This document shows, one piece after another, positions 20,024 to 28,716 of a stretch of DNA of 64,000 nucleotides. The position numbers and the translations under genes were made by a program. Numbering within the stretch: position 1 is the stretch's first letter; every line of letters begins with the position of its first letter. Location: positions 62,001 to 126,000 of the forward strand of contig NZ_QLSU01000007.1 of the NCBI RefSeq assembly GCF_003268775.1, in the 5' to 3' direction. This DNA comes from Paraburkholderia unamae (lineage in GTDB: Bacteria; Pseudomonadota; Gammaproteobacteria; Burkholderiales; Burkholderiaceae). Under the pieces are notes generated by a model, which saw nothing but the letters and a program-made list of their open reading frames with translations, searched no databases and was not told where the DNA came from.

Positions 20024-22087
20024 ATGAACCGTTATCCCCTCTGGAAATATGTCGTGATGCTGGTGGCGCTCGTCATCGGCTTCGTGTACACATTGCCCAA
20101 TTTCTTCGGCGAAGCGCCCGCCGTCCAGGTGTCGAGCGGCAAGGCGACCGTCAAGCTCGACTCGGGCACGCTCGCCCAGGTCGAAGCCGCGCTGGCCGCG
20201 AACAACATCAAGGCGACCGACCTCACGTTCGACAACTCGTCGATGAACGCGAACATCCGCGTGCGCGTCGCCGACACGGACACGCAGCTGCGCCTGAAAG
20301 ACGCGCTCAACAAAGCGCTCAACGCCGACCTGAGCGACCCGCAGTACATCGTCGCGCTGAACCTGCAAAGCGCCTCGCCGCGCTGGCTCACGGGCCTGCA
20401 CGCGCTGCCGATGTATCTCGGCCTCGACCTGCGCGGCGGCGTGCACTTCCTGCTCCAGGTCGACATGAACGGCGCGCTCAACAAGAAGCTCGATTCCGAC
20501 GCTTCCGACGTGCGCACGCTCCTGCGTGACAAGAACATCCGCGACGGCGGCGTGAACCGCGTGAACCAGTCGGTGGTCGTGAATTTCGCCGACGCCGACG
20601 TGGCCGAGCAGGCGCGCAAGGTGCTCGCAAGCTCGGGCGGCATCACCGAATTGCAGTGGGCCTCGCAGAACAACCCCGAAGGCGGCGTACAGCTCATCGG
20701 CACGTTCACGCCGGCCGTGAAAACCTCGGTTCAGCAAGCCGCGCTCAAGCAGAACATCCAGACGCTGCATAACCGCGTGAACGAGCTTGGCGTGGCCGAG
20801 CCCGTGATCCAGCAGCAAGGCGACGACCGCATCGTGGTCGAGCTGCCGGGCGTGCAGGACACCGCGAAGGCGAAGGACATCATCGGCCGCACGGCAACGC
20901 TCGAAGCGCGCCTCGCCGACCCGATGGGCCTGCATCCGGACGTGAATGCGCCGGTGCCGCCGGGCGACGAGCTGTTCACGCAAGGCAACGCCGCGCCGGT
21001 GCTGCTGCGCAAGCAGGTGATCTTCACGGGCGACCGCATCATCGACGCCTCGGCCGGCTTTGACGAGCATCAGCGTCCGTCGGTCAACATCCGCCTCGAC
21101 TCGGCGGGCGGCCGCGCGGTGCGCGCCGTCTCGCGCGACAACATCGGCAAGCCGATGGCGATGGTGCTGTTCGAAAAGGGCAAGGGCGAAGTGCTGACGG
21201 TGGCGACCATCCAGTCGGAACTGGGCGACCGCTTCCAGATCACGGGCCAGCCCACGCCGCAGGCCGCCGCCGACCTCGCGCTGCTGCTGCGCGCCGGTTC
21301 GCTCGCCGCGCCGATGGACATCATCGAAGAACGCACGGTCGGGCCGAGCCTGGGCGCGGACAATATTCGCAAGGGTTTCGACTCGGTGATCTACGGCTTC
21401 GCCGCCATCGCCGTGTTCATGATCGCGTACTACATGCTGTTCGGCGCGATCTCGATGATCGGCCTCTCGGTGAACCTGCTGCTGCTCGTGGCCGTGCTCT
21501 CGCTCATGCAGGCCACGCTCACGCTGCCCGGCATCGCGGCTATCGCGCTCGCGCTCGGTATGGCCATCGACGCGAACGTGCTCATCAACGAGCGCGTGCG
21601 CGAAGAACTGCGCCACGGCGCGCCGCCGCAACTGGCCATCCAGAACGGCTACGCGCACGCCTGGGCGACGATTCTCGACTCGAACGTGACCACGCTCATC
21701 GCCGGTCTCGCGCTGCTCGCGTTCGGTTCGGGCCCGGTGCGCGGCTTCGCGATCGTGCACTGTATCGGCATTCTCACGTCGATGTTCTCGGCCGTGTTCT
21801 TCTCGCGCGGTCTCGTGAACCTCTGGTACGGCGGCAAGAAGAAGCTCAAGTCGCTCGCAGTGGGCCAGGTGTGGCGTCCGGAACCCGAGGAAGCCGCACC
21901 GGCGCTCGCCGGCGCCGATGCAGGCACGGACACCGGCCGCGCCGTCACCGCCGCCACCACCGGCGGCAAGAAGCGCGAGGCGGCCAAGGAAGCCAAGGGC
22001 GCCGCGCGCGCCAAGCCGGTCGTGCGCCGCCGCGATGCCCAGGGTGGCACCGGCGGCTCAGGCAACAACACCGGCTCGTCCCGCTGA
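20024..22087 (+). CDS. secD: Protein translocase subunit SecD
   Basis: SecD is a proton-driven RND-family subunit that completes protein export and membrane-protein release. The N-terminal membrane segment is MNRYPLWKYVVMLVALVIGF, followed by the large periplasmic P1 domain (PMYLGLDLRGGVHFLLQVD) and five C-terminal membrane helices with ALGMAIDANVLINERVREEL. About 687 residues from the ATG at 20024; an upstream TTG at 20012 is less likely. The C-terminus carries an extra basic, Gly/Ala-rich tail of about 60 residues (KKREAAKEAK...GGTGGSGNN) not found in E. coli SecD (615 residues). Confidence 0.96.
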   Translation: MNRYPLWKYVVMLVALVIGFVYTLPNFFGEAPAVQVSSGKATVKLDSGTLAQVEAALAANNIKATDLTFDNSSMNANIRVRVADTDTQLRLKDALNKALNADLSDPQYIVALNLQSASPRWLTGLHALPMYLGLDLRGGVHFLLQVDMNGALNKKLDSDASDVRTLLRDKNIRDGGVNRVNQSVVVNFADADVAEQARKVLASSGGITELQWASQNNPEGGVQLIGTFTPAVKTSVQQAALKQNIQTLHNRVNELGVAEPVIQQQGDDRIVVELPGVQDTAKAKDIIGRTATLEARLADPMGLHPDVNAPVPPGDELFTQGNAAPVLLRKQVIFTGDRIIDASAGFDEHQRPSVNIRLDSAGGRAVRAVSRDNIGKPMAMVLFEKGKGEVLTVATIQSELGDRFQITGQPTPQAAADLALLLRAGSLAAPMDIIEERTVGPSLGADNIRKGFDSVIYGFAAIAVFMIAYYMLFGAISMIGLSVNLLLLVAVLSLMQATLTLPGIAAIALALGMAIDANVLINERVREELRHGAPPQLAIQNGYAHAWATILDSNVTTLIAGLALLAFGSGPVRGFAIVHCIGILTSMFSAVFFSRGLVNLWYGGKKKLKSLAVGQVWRPEPEEAAPALAGADAGTDTGRAVTAATTGGKKREAAKEAKGAARAKPVVRRRDAQGGTGGSGNNTGSSR

Positions 22088-22102
22088 TACGGAGTCAAGA
22101 CC

Positions 22103-23053
22103 ATGGAATTTTTCCGCATCCGCAAAGACATCCCGTTCATGAAGCACGCGTTGATCTTCAACGCGATCTCGTTCATTACCTTCATTGCGGCGGTGTTCTT
22201 CCTCTTCCACCGTGGCCTGCATCTGTCGATCGAGTTCACGGGCGGCACGGTCATCGAAGTGCAGTACCCGCAGGCGGTGCCGCTAGAGCCGCTGCGCGAC
22301 TCGCTCACGAAGATCGGCTACGGCGACGCCCAGGTGCAGAACTTCGGCACCTCGCGCGACGTGCTGATCCGCCTGCCGCTCAAGCAGGGCCTCTCCTCGG
22401 CCCAGCAGAGCGACCAGGTGATGGCCACGCTCAAGGCGGCCGAACCCCAGGTGCAGTTGCAGCGCGTGGAGTTCGTGGGCCCGCAGGTCGGCAAGGAACT
22501 CGCCACCGACGGCCTGATGGCGCTCGCCTGCGTGGTGGCGGGCATCATCATCTACCTGTCGTTCCGCTTCGAATGGAAGTACGCCGTGGCCGGCGTGATC
22601 GCGAACCTGCACGACGTCGTGATCATCCTGGGCTTCTTCGCGTTCTTCCAGTGGGAGTTCTCGCTCTCGGTGCTCGCGGCGGTGCTCGCGGTGCTCGGCT
22701 ACTCGGTGAACGAATCGGTCGTTATCTTCGACCGGATTCGCGAGACCTTCCGGCGCGAGCGCAAGATGAGCGTGAGCGAAGTCATCAACCACGCGATCAC
22801 GAGCACGATGTCGCGAACCATCATCACCCACGGTTGTACGGAAATGATGGTGCTCTCGATGTTCTTCTTCGGCGGCCCGACGCTGCACTACTTCGCGCTG
22901 GCGCTGACGGTGGGTATTCTCTTCGGCATCTACTCGTCGGTGTTCGTCGCGGCGGCGCTCGCGATGTGGCTCGGCGTGAAGCGCGAGGACCTCATCAAGG
23001 ACAAGAAGGAAAAGTACGATCCGAACGATCCGAACGCGGGCGCGCAGGTGTAA
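22103..23053 (+). CDS. secF: Protein translocase subunit SecF
   Basis: This is the partner of SecD, 316 residues. The first membrane segment follows MEFFRIRKDIPFMKHALIFN. The conserved RGLHLSIEFTGGTVIEV, LGYSVNESVVIFDRIRE and SRTIITHGCTEMMVL motifs are present. It starts 16 nt after the secD stop, with GGAGT upstream, so it is translated from the same message. A strong terminator follows. Confidence 0.97.
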   Translation: MEFFRIRKDIPFMKHALIFNAISFITFIAAVFFLFHRGLHLSIEFTGGTVIEVQYPQAVPLEPLRDSLTKIGYGDAQVQNFGTSRDVLIRLPLKQGLSSAQQSDQVMATLKAAEPQVQLQRVEFVGPQVGKELATDGLMALACVVAGIIIYLSFRFEWKYAVAGVIANLHDVVIILGFFAFFQWEFSLSVLAAVLAVLGYSVNESVVIFDRIRETFRRERKMSVSEVINHAITSTMSRTIITHGCTEMMVLSMFFFGGPTLHYFALALTVGILFGIYSSVFVAAALAMWLGVKREDLIKDKKEKYDPNDPNAGAQV

Positions 23054-23066
23054 GCGCTCCTGAACG

Positions 23067-23098
23067 AAAAAACCGGTTCACACGAACCGGTTTTTTTT
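23067..23098. terminator. Terminator after secF
   Basis: AAAAAACCGGTTC, loop ACAC, GAACCGG and then eight T residues. The A-tract makes it active for the convergent yceI genes as well. Confidence 0.93.
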
Positions 23099-23120
23099 CG
23101 TCCGCGCCGAGCGGCCCGTG

Positions 23121-23717
23121 CTACTGCTTGATGCCTTCGGCCTGGATATGCAGCTTGGTCTTCATCTTGAAGCCGTACTTCTTGCCCATGTCCATGCCGA
23201 AGTCGTCGCGGTTGAATTCCGCCTCGGCCTCCACGCCGCACACCTCGCGCTTGAGCACCGGGTGCTGCACGCACTTGAACGACTCGATTTCGAGCTTGAG
23301 CGGCCGGGTCACGCCGTGCAGCGTGAGCTCGCCGATCACCTCCTTCGGCTTGTCGCCGTCGAAAACGATGCGCGTGCCCTTGTAGGTGGCGGTGGGAAAT
23401 TGCGCGACGTTGAAGAACTCGTCGCTCACGAGATGCTTGTCGAGCTCGGGATTGCCGGTCTGCACGGAGGCCGGATCGATCGTCACGTCCACGGTGCCGG
23501 TTTTCGCCGCGCGATCCAGCGTGACGGTGCCCGTGGTCTTCGTGAACTTGCCGCGCCAGATGGAAAGGCCGCCGAAATGATCGGCCTCGAAGCTCGGAAA
23601 GGTGTGGTTCGGATCGAGCTGGTAAGTGTCGGCGGCGTGCGCCAGCTGGGCGGCAAACGTCACCGCGGCGGCTCCTGCGGCCATCAACGCGAACTTCGTC
23701 AAGGCGAACGTGTTCAA
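23121..23717 (-). CDS. YceI-family periplasmic protein
   Basis: This 198-residue protein has an N-terminal signal peptide ([20 protein letters not shown]... cleaved after AQLAHA) followed by a YceI lipocalin-like domain ([37 protein letters not shown]). YceI proteins bind polyisoprenoids in a beta-barrel. Two cysteines ([13 protein letters not shown]) could form a disulfide. I chose a TTG start at 23717 because GGAG lies 7 nt upstream and the signal peptide starts there; another TTG at 23738 is possible. A second YceI gene lies 55 bp upstream on the same strand. Confidence 0.88.
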   Translation of the reverse strand: MNTFALTKFALMAAGAAAVTFAAQLAHAADTYQLDPNHTFPSFEADHFGGLSIWRGKFTKTTGTVTLDRAAKTGTVDVTIDPASVQTGNPELDKHLVSDEFFNVAQFPTATYKGTRIVFDGDKPKEVIGELTLHGVTRPLKLEIESFKCVQHPVLKREVCGVEAEAEFNRDDFGMDMGKKYGFKMKTKLHIQAEGIKQ

Positions 23718-23772
23718 AGGCGGCTCCAGTCGAGGCAACGCAAAGGAACGGCGCCGCCGCGTGCGTTGCCCG

Positions 23773-24372
23773 CTACTTGTGCGCGACGACGATATGAAAC
23801 TTGATCAGCACCTCGTCGGCCACCATCGAGGTGTCCTTCCACTCGCCCGTGCCGATGTCGAAGGCGAGGCGATGGATCGGCAGCGTGCCGTCGAAGGTTT
23901 GCGTCGCGCCTTGCTGCGTCAGCACGACGGGCACGGCCACCTTCTGCGTGCGCCCCTTGATTGTCAGGTTGCCGTCCACGCGGTACTGGTTCGGCGCGGT
24001 CGGCGCGATCGCGGTCGAGACGAAGGTGGCCTGCGGGAACGCCTTCGCGTCGAACCATTCGGGCCCGCGCACCGACTCATTGTAGGTCGCGTCGCCCAGA
24101 TCGTAGCTGGTCATGTCCATCGTGATCCGAGCGGTGCCGGCGGCCGGCTTCGCCGGGTCGAAGTCGATCTGCGCGCTGAACTTCGTGAAACTGCCCTGCA
24201 CCGCCACGCCCATCTGGCGCGAGACGGCGACAATCGTGCTCTTTGCCGCGTCGAGCTGCGCATAGGCGCTCGCGCCCGCAAGCAACGCCGCAGCGCCGCC
24301 CGCCCAGAGCGCAAAGGCGCCCACGGCCGAGCGCCACCGCCAGGCCAGACCCCACCCCGTGAATGCATTCAT
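23773..24372 (-). CDS. YceI-family protein with signal or membrane anchor
   Basis: This 199-residue protein is a second YceI domain protein in tandem with the previous one. The N-terminus [20 protein letters not shown] leads into a hydrophobic stretch ending near ASAYAQ, fitting a signal peptide. The YceI core shows [29 protein letters not shown] and [17 protein letters not shown]. The low similarity between the two copies suggests separate ligands rather than recent duplication. Confidence 0.9.
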   Translation of the reverse strand: MNAFTGWGLAWRWRSAVGAFALWAGGAAALLAGASAYAQLDAAKSTIVAVSRQMGVAVQGSFTKFSAQIDFDPAKPAAGTARITMDMTSYDLGDATYNESVRGPEWFDAKAFPQATFVSTAIAPTAPNQYRVDGNLTIKGRTQKVAVPVVLTQQGATQTFDGTLPIHRLAFDIGTGEWKDTSMVADEVLIKFHIVVAHK

Positions 24373-24717
24373 GATCGTCTCGCGTTAATTGCGCAGTTAG
24401 ATTTCACGCACTGACCGCAGCCACGTTCCGCAGCCAGCCGGCCCCTATGCCCAAAAGATAATCCAATTTGCGTGACAACAAACATCTGGAGATACCGCGC
24501 ACCGCCTGGGCGGGCTCGCGTACGTGAGCGGCGCAAACGTGGCACACTTCGCAGCCCGCTCGTTGCCGCGGGCGCGCGCCAGCCGGGGCTTGCCGGACCG
24601 TTTCGGTGCAGCGTCCGGCGCGTTTGGTAACATGGCGCGAGGCGTCGCCCGCACCCCGTGACATGCGCGCCGACGCCGCACGTCCTTTGTTCACGTCGTT
24701 TTGCGTCACCTGCCCGC
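24373..24717. other. Intergenic region between divergent yceI and pqi genes
   Basis: This 345-bp region must hold divergent promoters. A TAACAT at 24628-24633 is a possible -10 for the pqi operon. The stretch 24450-24490 is the most AT-rich part. I see no convincing -35/-10 pair, no operator and no small gene with a ribosome-binding site. Confidence 0.4.
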
Positions 24718-25551
24718 ATGGCCCAGGACAAACTGATCGCGTGTCACGATTGCGACGCGCTCTACCGAAAACCGCGGCTGCTCGGCCGCCAGACAGCGCG
24801 CTGCTCGCGCTGCGGCGCGACGCTCTACAGCAGCGCCGCGTCGCAGCTCGACCGCATCTGCGCCGTCACCGTCGCGGCGCTCGTCACCTTCCTCATCGCC
24901 CAGTCGTTTCCGATCATCGAACTCGACGCGAACGGCATCACCACGGAATCGAGCCTGTTCGGCGCGCTCGTCGTGCTGTGGCACGAGGACATGGAGATCA
25001 TCGCGGTGATGGTGTTCTGCGCAACCATCCTCTTTCCGCTCACGGAGATGGTCGCGCTCCTGTACGTGCTGCTGCCGGTGAGGCGCGGCTATATCCCGCC
25101 TGGCTTCAATCTCGTGCTGCGCGCGATCCAGTTCGTGCGCCCCTGGGGCATGCTCGAAGTGTTCATGCTCGGCGTGCTCATCACGATCGTGAAGATGGTG
25201 AGCCTTGCGCGCGTGATTCCCGAAACCGCGCTGTTCGCCTTCGGCGCGCTCACGCTCATGTTCACCGTGGTCGTGACTTTCGATGCGCGCACGCTCTGGG
25301 ACATCGCCGACGGCCTGCGCGACGCCGCCCGCGCGCCGCGCGAGGGCGGCGCGGGGCCGAACGGGCAGGCGGGCGGCGCCGGCGGTTCACCGCATCGCGC
25401 GCCGGACGGCCCGCCATCGCCTGCGCCACCTTCGTCGCTTTCGCCCTCCTCGCCCGCCCCGTTGGCCGAACCCGAGATTCGTGACCCCGCCGCGCCCGCG
25501 CAAGGCCCGGCGAAGCCGCGCGGCGGCCCGCTCAACAAGGCGCCCCGATGA
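24718..25551 (+). CDS. pqiA: PqiA-family membrane protein, N-terminal half
   Basis: This 277-residue inner-membrane protein starts with a zinc-ribbon-like CHDCDALYRKP...CSRCGATLY (CxxC pairs) and has about four membrane helices, as in one half of E. coli PqiA. PqiA works with the MCE protein PqiB and lipoprotein PqiC in an envelope lipid-transport system. The C-terminal 60 residues are a Pro/Ser/Ala-rich disordered tail. The next gene encodes the other half and overlaps by ATGA, so the usual single pqiA is split here. The start at 24718 (MAQDKLIACHDCD) is chosen by homology. Confidence 0.9.
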   Translation: MAQDKLIACHDCDALYRKPRLLGRQTARCSRCGATLYSSAASQLDRICAVTVAALVTFLIAQSFPIIELDANGITTESSLFGALVVLWHEDMEIIAVMVFCATILFPLTEMVALLYVLLPVRRGYIPPGFNLVLRAIQFVRPWGMLEVFMLGVLITIVKMVSLARVIPETALFAFGALTLMFTVVVTFDARTLWDIADGLRDAARAPREGGAGPNGQAGGAGGSPHRAPDGPPSPAPPSSLSPSSPAPLAEPEIRDPAAPAQGPAKPRGGPLNKAPR

Positions 25552-26216
25552 AATACCAGACCGCGAACGACGCCGGCTATATTTCCTGCCACGCCTGCGG
25601 CCACGTGCAGCCGCACGTGCTGCCGCGCGCGGGCACGCACCAGCACTGCCACCGCTGCGGCTCGCCGCTGCACGAGCGCAACCCCGACAGCATCATGCGC
25701 ACGTGGGCGCTGCTGATCGCCGCGGCGCTGCTCTACATTCCCGCCAACCTGCTGCCGGTCATGCACACGGCGTCGCTCGTCGGCGACGAGGACGACACCA
25801 TCATGAGCGGCGTGGTCTACTTCTGGACCTCGGGCTCGTGGCCGCTCGCGATCATCGTGTTCATCGCGAGCATTCTCGTGCCGATGCTCAAGCTCTCGGT
25901 GCTCTCGCTGCTCACGTTCACCGCCCAGCGGCGCTCGACCTGGCGCCCCGTGGAACGCTCGAAACTCTACCGGCTCGTGGAGTTCATCGGCCGCTGGTCG
26001 ATGCTTGACGTGTTCGTTGTCACGCTCACCGTCGCGCTGGTACGCTTCCAGTCGCTCGCCGTGATCACGGCGGGGCCCGGCGCCATCGCGTTCGGCTCGG
26101 TCGTGATCCTGACGATGATCGCGTCGATGCAGTTCGATCCTCGCTTGATCTGGGATCCCGTGGACGAAGACAAACACAAGCCTGCGCAACAATCTCAGGA
26201 TCACCCTCATGAATAA
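25548..26216 (+). CDS. PqiA-family membrane protein, C-terminal half
   Basis: This 222-residue protein has its own CxxC pairs (CHACGHVQPH...CHRCGSPLH) and about four membrane helices (LLIAAALLYIPANLLPVM, FWTSGSWPLAIIVFIASILVPMLKL). It corresponds to the second half of E. coli PqiA. It overlaps the previous gene by 4 nt and pqiB by 8 nt, so the four pqi genes look translationally coupled. Confidence 0.9.
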   Translation: MKYQTANDAGYISCHACGHVQPHVLPRAGTHQHCHRCGSPLHERNPDSIMRTWALLIAAALLYIPANLLPVMHTASLVGDEDDTIMSGVVYFWTSGSWPLAIIVFIASILVPMLKLSVLSLLTFTAQRRSTWRPVERSKLYRLVEFIGRWSMLDVFVVTLTVALVRFQSLAVITAGPGAIAFGSVVILTMIASMQFDPRLIWDPVDEDKHKPAQQSQDHPHE

Positions 26217-27846
26217 CCCGAAAGGACCGACCCCGCCCAACGGCGGCGGACCGCTCCCGCCCAACCTTCCCGAACCGGAGATCGTCAAGCCGAAGCGCTG
26301 GCTGCCTTCGCTCGTGTGGATCGTGCCGCTCATCGCCGCGCTGATCGGCGTGGCGCTCGTCGTGAAGTCGGTCGCCACGCGCGGCCCGACCATCACGATC
26401 AGCTTTTCGAGCGCCGAAGGGCTCGAACCGGGCAAGACCAAGGTCAAGTACAAGGACGTCGACATCGGCTCGGTGCGCGCGATCAAGCTCTCGCCCAACC
26501 TTTCGCACGTGATCGTCACGGTCGAGCTCACGAAGGACGCCGAACGATTCGCCGTGAAGGACAGCCGCTTCTGGGTCGTGCGCCCGCGCGTGGGTGCAAG
26601 CGGCGTTTCGGGCCTCACCACGCTGCTTTCAGGTTCGTATATCGGCGCGGACGCCGGCCGCGCGCAGGAATCGCAAAGCGATTTCGTCGGGCTGGAGGCG
26701 CCGCCCGCCGTGACCATCGACGAAAAAGGCCACCGCTACACGCTGCACAGCGCAACGCTCGGCTCGCTCGACATCGGCACGCCCATCTTCTTCCGGCGCA
26801 TTCAGGTGGGCCAGGTCACGGGCTACTCGCTCGACAAGGACGGCACCGGCGTCACGGTGCAGGTGTTCGTGGGCGCGCCGTACGACCAGTACGTGGGCAC
26901 CAACACGCGCTGGTGGCATGCGAGCGGCGTGAACGTGCAGCTCGATTCGAGCGGCATCAAGGTCAACACGCAGTCGCTCGCCACGGTCATCGTGGGCGGC
27001 CTCGCATTCCAGGCGCCTTCCGGCCAGCAGATGGGCCCGCAGGCGCCTGACAACGCCACCTTCGCGCTCGCCTCCGACGAGACCGATGCGATGCGCGAGC
27101 CGGACGGCGCGCCGCAACGCGTGGTGATGTACTTCAACCAGTCGTTGCGCGGGCTCTCCGTGGGCGCGCCGGTCGACTTCCGCGGCATCGTGCTCGGCCA
27201 GGTGACCGACATCGGCATCGAGTACGACCCGAAGGAGCACAACTTCCGCATGCCGGTGACGATGGATCTGTATCCGCTGCGCCTGTCGCGCCGCATCCGC
27301 GGCGAAGCGCCGGCGCCGCACACGCCGCAAAGCCAGGAGCTGCTCAAGCGCCTCGTCGCGCGCGGCCTGCGCGGCCAGTTGCGCACGGGCAACCTGATCA
27401 CGGGCCAGCTCTACATCGCACTCGACATCTTCCCGAAGGCGAGCCAGGCGACGGTCGACTTCAGCCACGATCCGATGGAGCTGCCCACGGTGCCGAACTC
27501 GCTCGAAGAGTTGCAGCTTCAGGTGGCGGACATCGCGAAGAAGCTCGACAAGATTCCGTTCGACAAGATCGGCAACAACCTGAACGACTCGCTCAAGAGC
27601 GCCAACCAGCTGTTCGCGCAGGTGAACGACCAGCTCCTGCCGCAGATGCGCGGCACGCTCGACGAAGCGCAGAAGACCTTCAGCGCCGCGCAGGCCACGC
27701 TCCAGCAGGACTCGCCGCTACAGTCCGACGTGCATCAGGCGATGCAGGAGCTCACGCGCACGCTGCAATCGCTCAACGCGCTCTCCGACTATCTGGAGCG
27801 CCATCCCGAATCACTGCTGCGCGGCAAACCAGGAGACAAGCCATGA
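26209..27846 (+). CDS. pqiB: PqiB-type MCE-domain protein
   Basis: This 545-residue protein has one N-terminal membrane helix (LPSLVWIVPLIAALIGVALVV), three MCE domains (about residues 60-150, 175-235 and 305-410) and a C-terminal helical region (about 425-520) that in E. coli PqiB forms a periplasmic needle. MCE proteins carry lipids between the inner and outer membranes. The N-terminal Pro-rich stretch is cytoplasmic. It overlaps pqiC by ATGA. Confidence 0.94.
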   Translation: MNNPKGPTPPNGGGPLPPNLPEPEIVKPKRWLPSLVWIVPLIAALIGVALVVKSVATRGPTITISFSSAEGLEPGKTKVKYKDVDIGSVRAIKLSPNLSHVIVTVELTKDAERFAVKDSRFWVVRPRVGASGVSGLTTLLSGSYIGADAGRAQESQSDFVGLEAPPAVTIDEKGHRYTLHSATLGSLDIGTPIFFRRIQVGQVTGYSLDKDGTGVTVQVFVGAPYDQYVGTNTRWWHASGVNVQLDSSGIKVNTQSLATVIVGGLAFQAPSGQQMGPQAPDNATFALASDETDAMREPDGAPQRVVMYFNQSLRGLSVGAPVDFRGIVLGQVTDIGIEYDPKEHNFRMPVTMDLYPLRLSRRIRGEAPAPHTPQSQELLKRLVARGLRGQLRTGNLITGQLYIALDIFPKASQATVDFSHDPMELPTVPNSLEELQLQVADIAKKLDKIPFDKIGNNLNDSLKSANQLFAQVNDQLLPQMRGTLDEAQKTFSAAQATLQQDSPLQSDVHQAMQELTRTLQSLNALSDYLERHPESLLRGKPGDKP

Positions 27847-28592
27847 CGTTCCGACGCGTCCCCGCCCTTGCCACGCTCGGCGCCGTGGTCATGGCCGCCG
27901 CGCTGGCGGGTTGCGGCTCGCCCGCCAGCCGCTTCTACACGCTCAGCCCGACCGACGACGGCGCGCGCACGACGGCCGCCGCCGCGCCGAGCGCGGGCAA
28001 CGCCCCGTGGCTGATCGCGCTGGCGCCTGTAGACGTCCCGCCGCAGGTCGCGAAATTGCAGCTCGTCGTGCAAACCGACGCGAGCCAGGTGCGCGTGCTG
28101 GAGCAGGAGCGCTGGGCCTCGCTGCCCGGCGACGAGATCCGCCGCGCGCTTTCGGGCGATCTCACACAGCAGCTCGGCACCATCGACGTGTACGGCTCGC
28201 CGCATCCCGAAGGCGTGCCCGTGTACCGCGTGAGCGTGAACGTGCAGCGCTTCGAATCGTGGCCGGGCTCGCATGCGCTCATCGACGCCGTGTGGAGCGT
28301 GCGCGCGCTCGACACGCAAACCGTCCTGACCTGCCGCACCGTGCTCAACGAGCCCGTGGGCGACGGCTATGACGCGCTCGTGGTCGGCCATCGCCGCGCG
28401 GTCGCCGACCTCTCGCAGTCGATCGCAAGCGGCGTGCGCACGCTCGCGGCCGCGCCGCGCGTGAGCACGGCGACGAGCGGCGCGAAGTCCGCCGCGCACG
28501 CGAAGCCGGTCGCGCGCATTGCCTGCCCGCAGCCCGTGCCCGCCGCTGCCGCCCCCGTGCAGCAACCCTCACAACAACCCGCCGGCGGCTGA
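27843..28592 (+). CDS. pqiC: PqiC-type outer-membrane lipoprotein (ABC-type transport auxiliary family)
   Basis: This 249-residue protein has a lipoprotein signal peptide with lipobox LAGC (residues 21-24), then the PqiC/YmbA domain with SRFYTLSP near its start. It probably anchors the PqiB needle to the outer membrane. The C-terminus is an Ala/Pro/Gln-rich tail. It is the last clear gene of the pqi operon; the next gene begins 124 bp later on the same strand. Confidence 0.92.
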   Translation: MTFRRVPALATLGAVVMAAALAGCGSPASRFYTLSPTDDGARTTAAAAPSAGNAPWLIALAPVDVPPQVAKLQLVVQTDASQVRVLEQERWASLPGDEIRRALSGDLTQQLGTIDVYGSPHPEGVPVYRVSVNVQRFESWPGSHALIDAVWSVRALDTQTVLTCRTVLNEPVGDGYDALVVGHRRAVADLSQSIASGVRTLAAAPRVSTATSGAKSAAHAKPVARIACPQPVPAAAAPVQQPSQQPAGG

Positions 28593-28716
28593 GCCGCCCG
28601 TTTCACCCAGGCGCGGCCGGCGGCGGTGCGTGGCGCGGCGCGGCAGCCCCCTGGGCTGCTTTCGCCCTCGGCCCGCCGCACCGGGCCGCCCGCCGCGCCG
28701 TCCTCACCCACGCCTC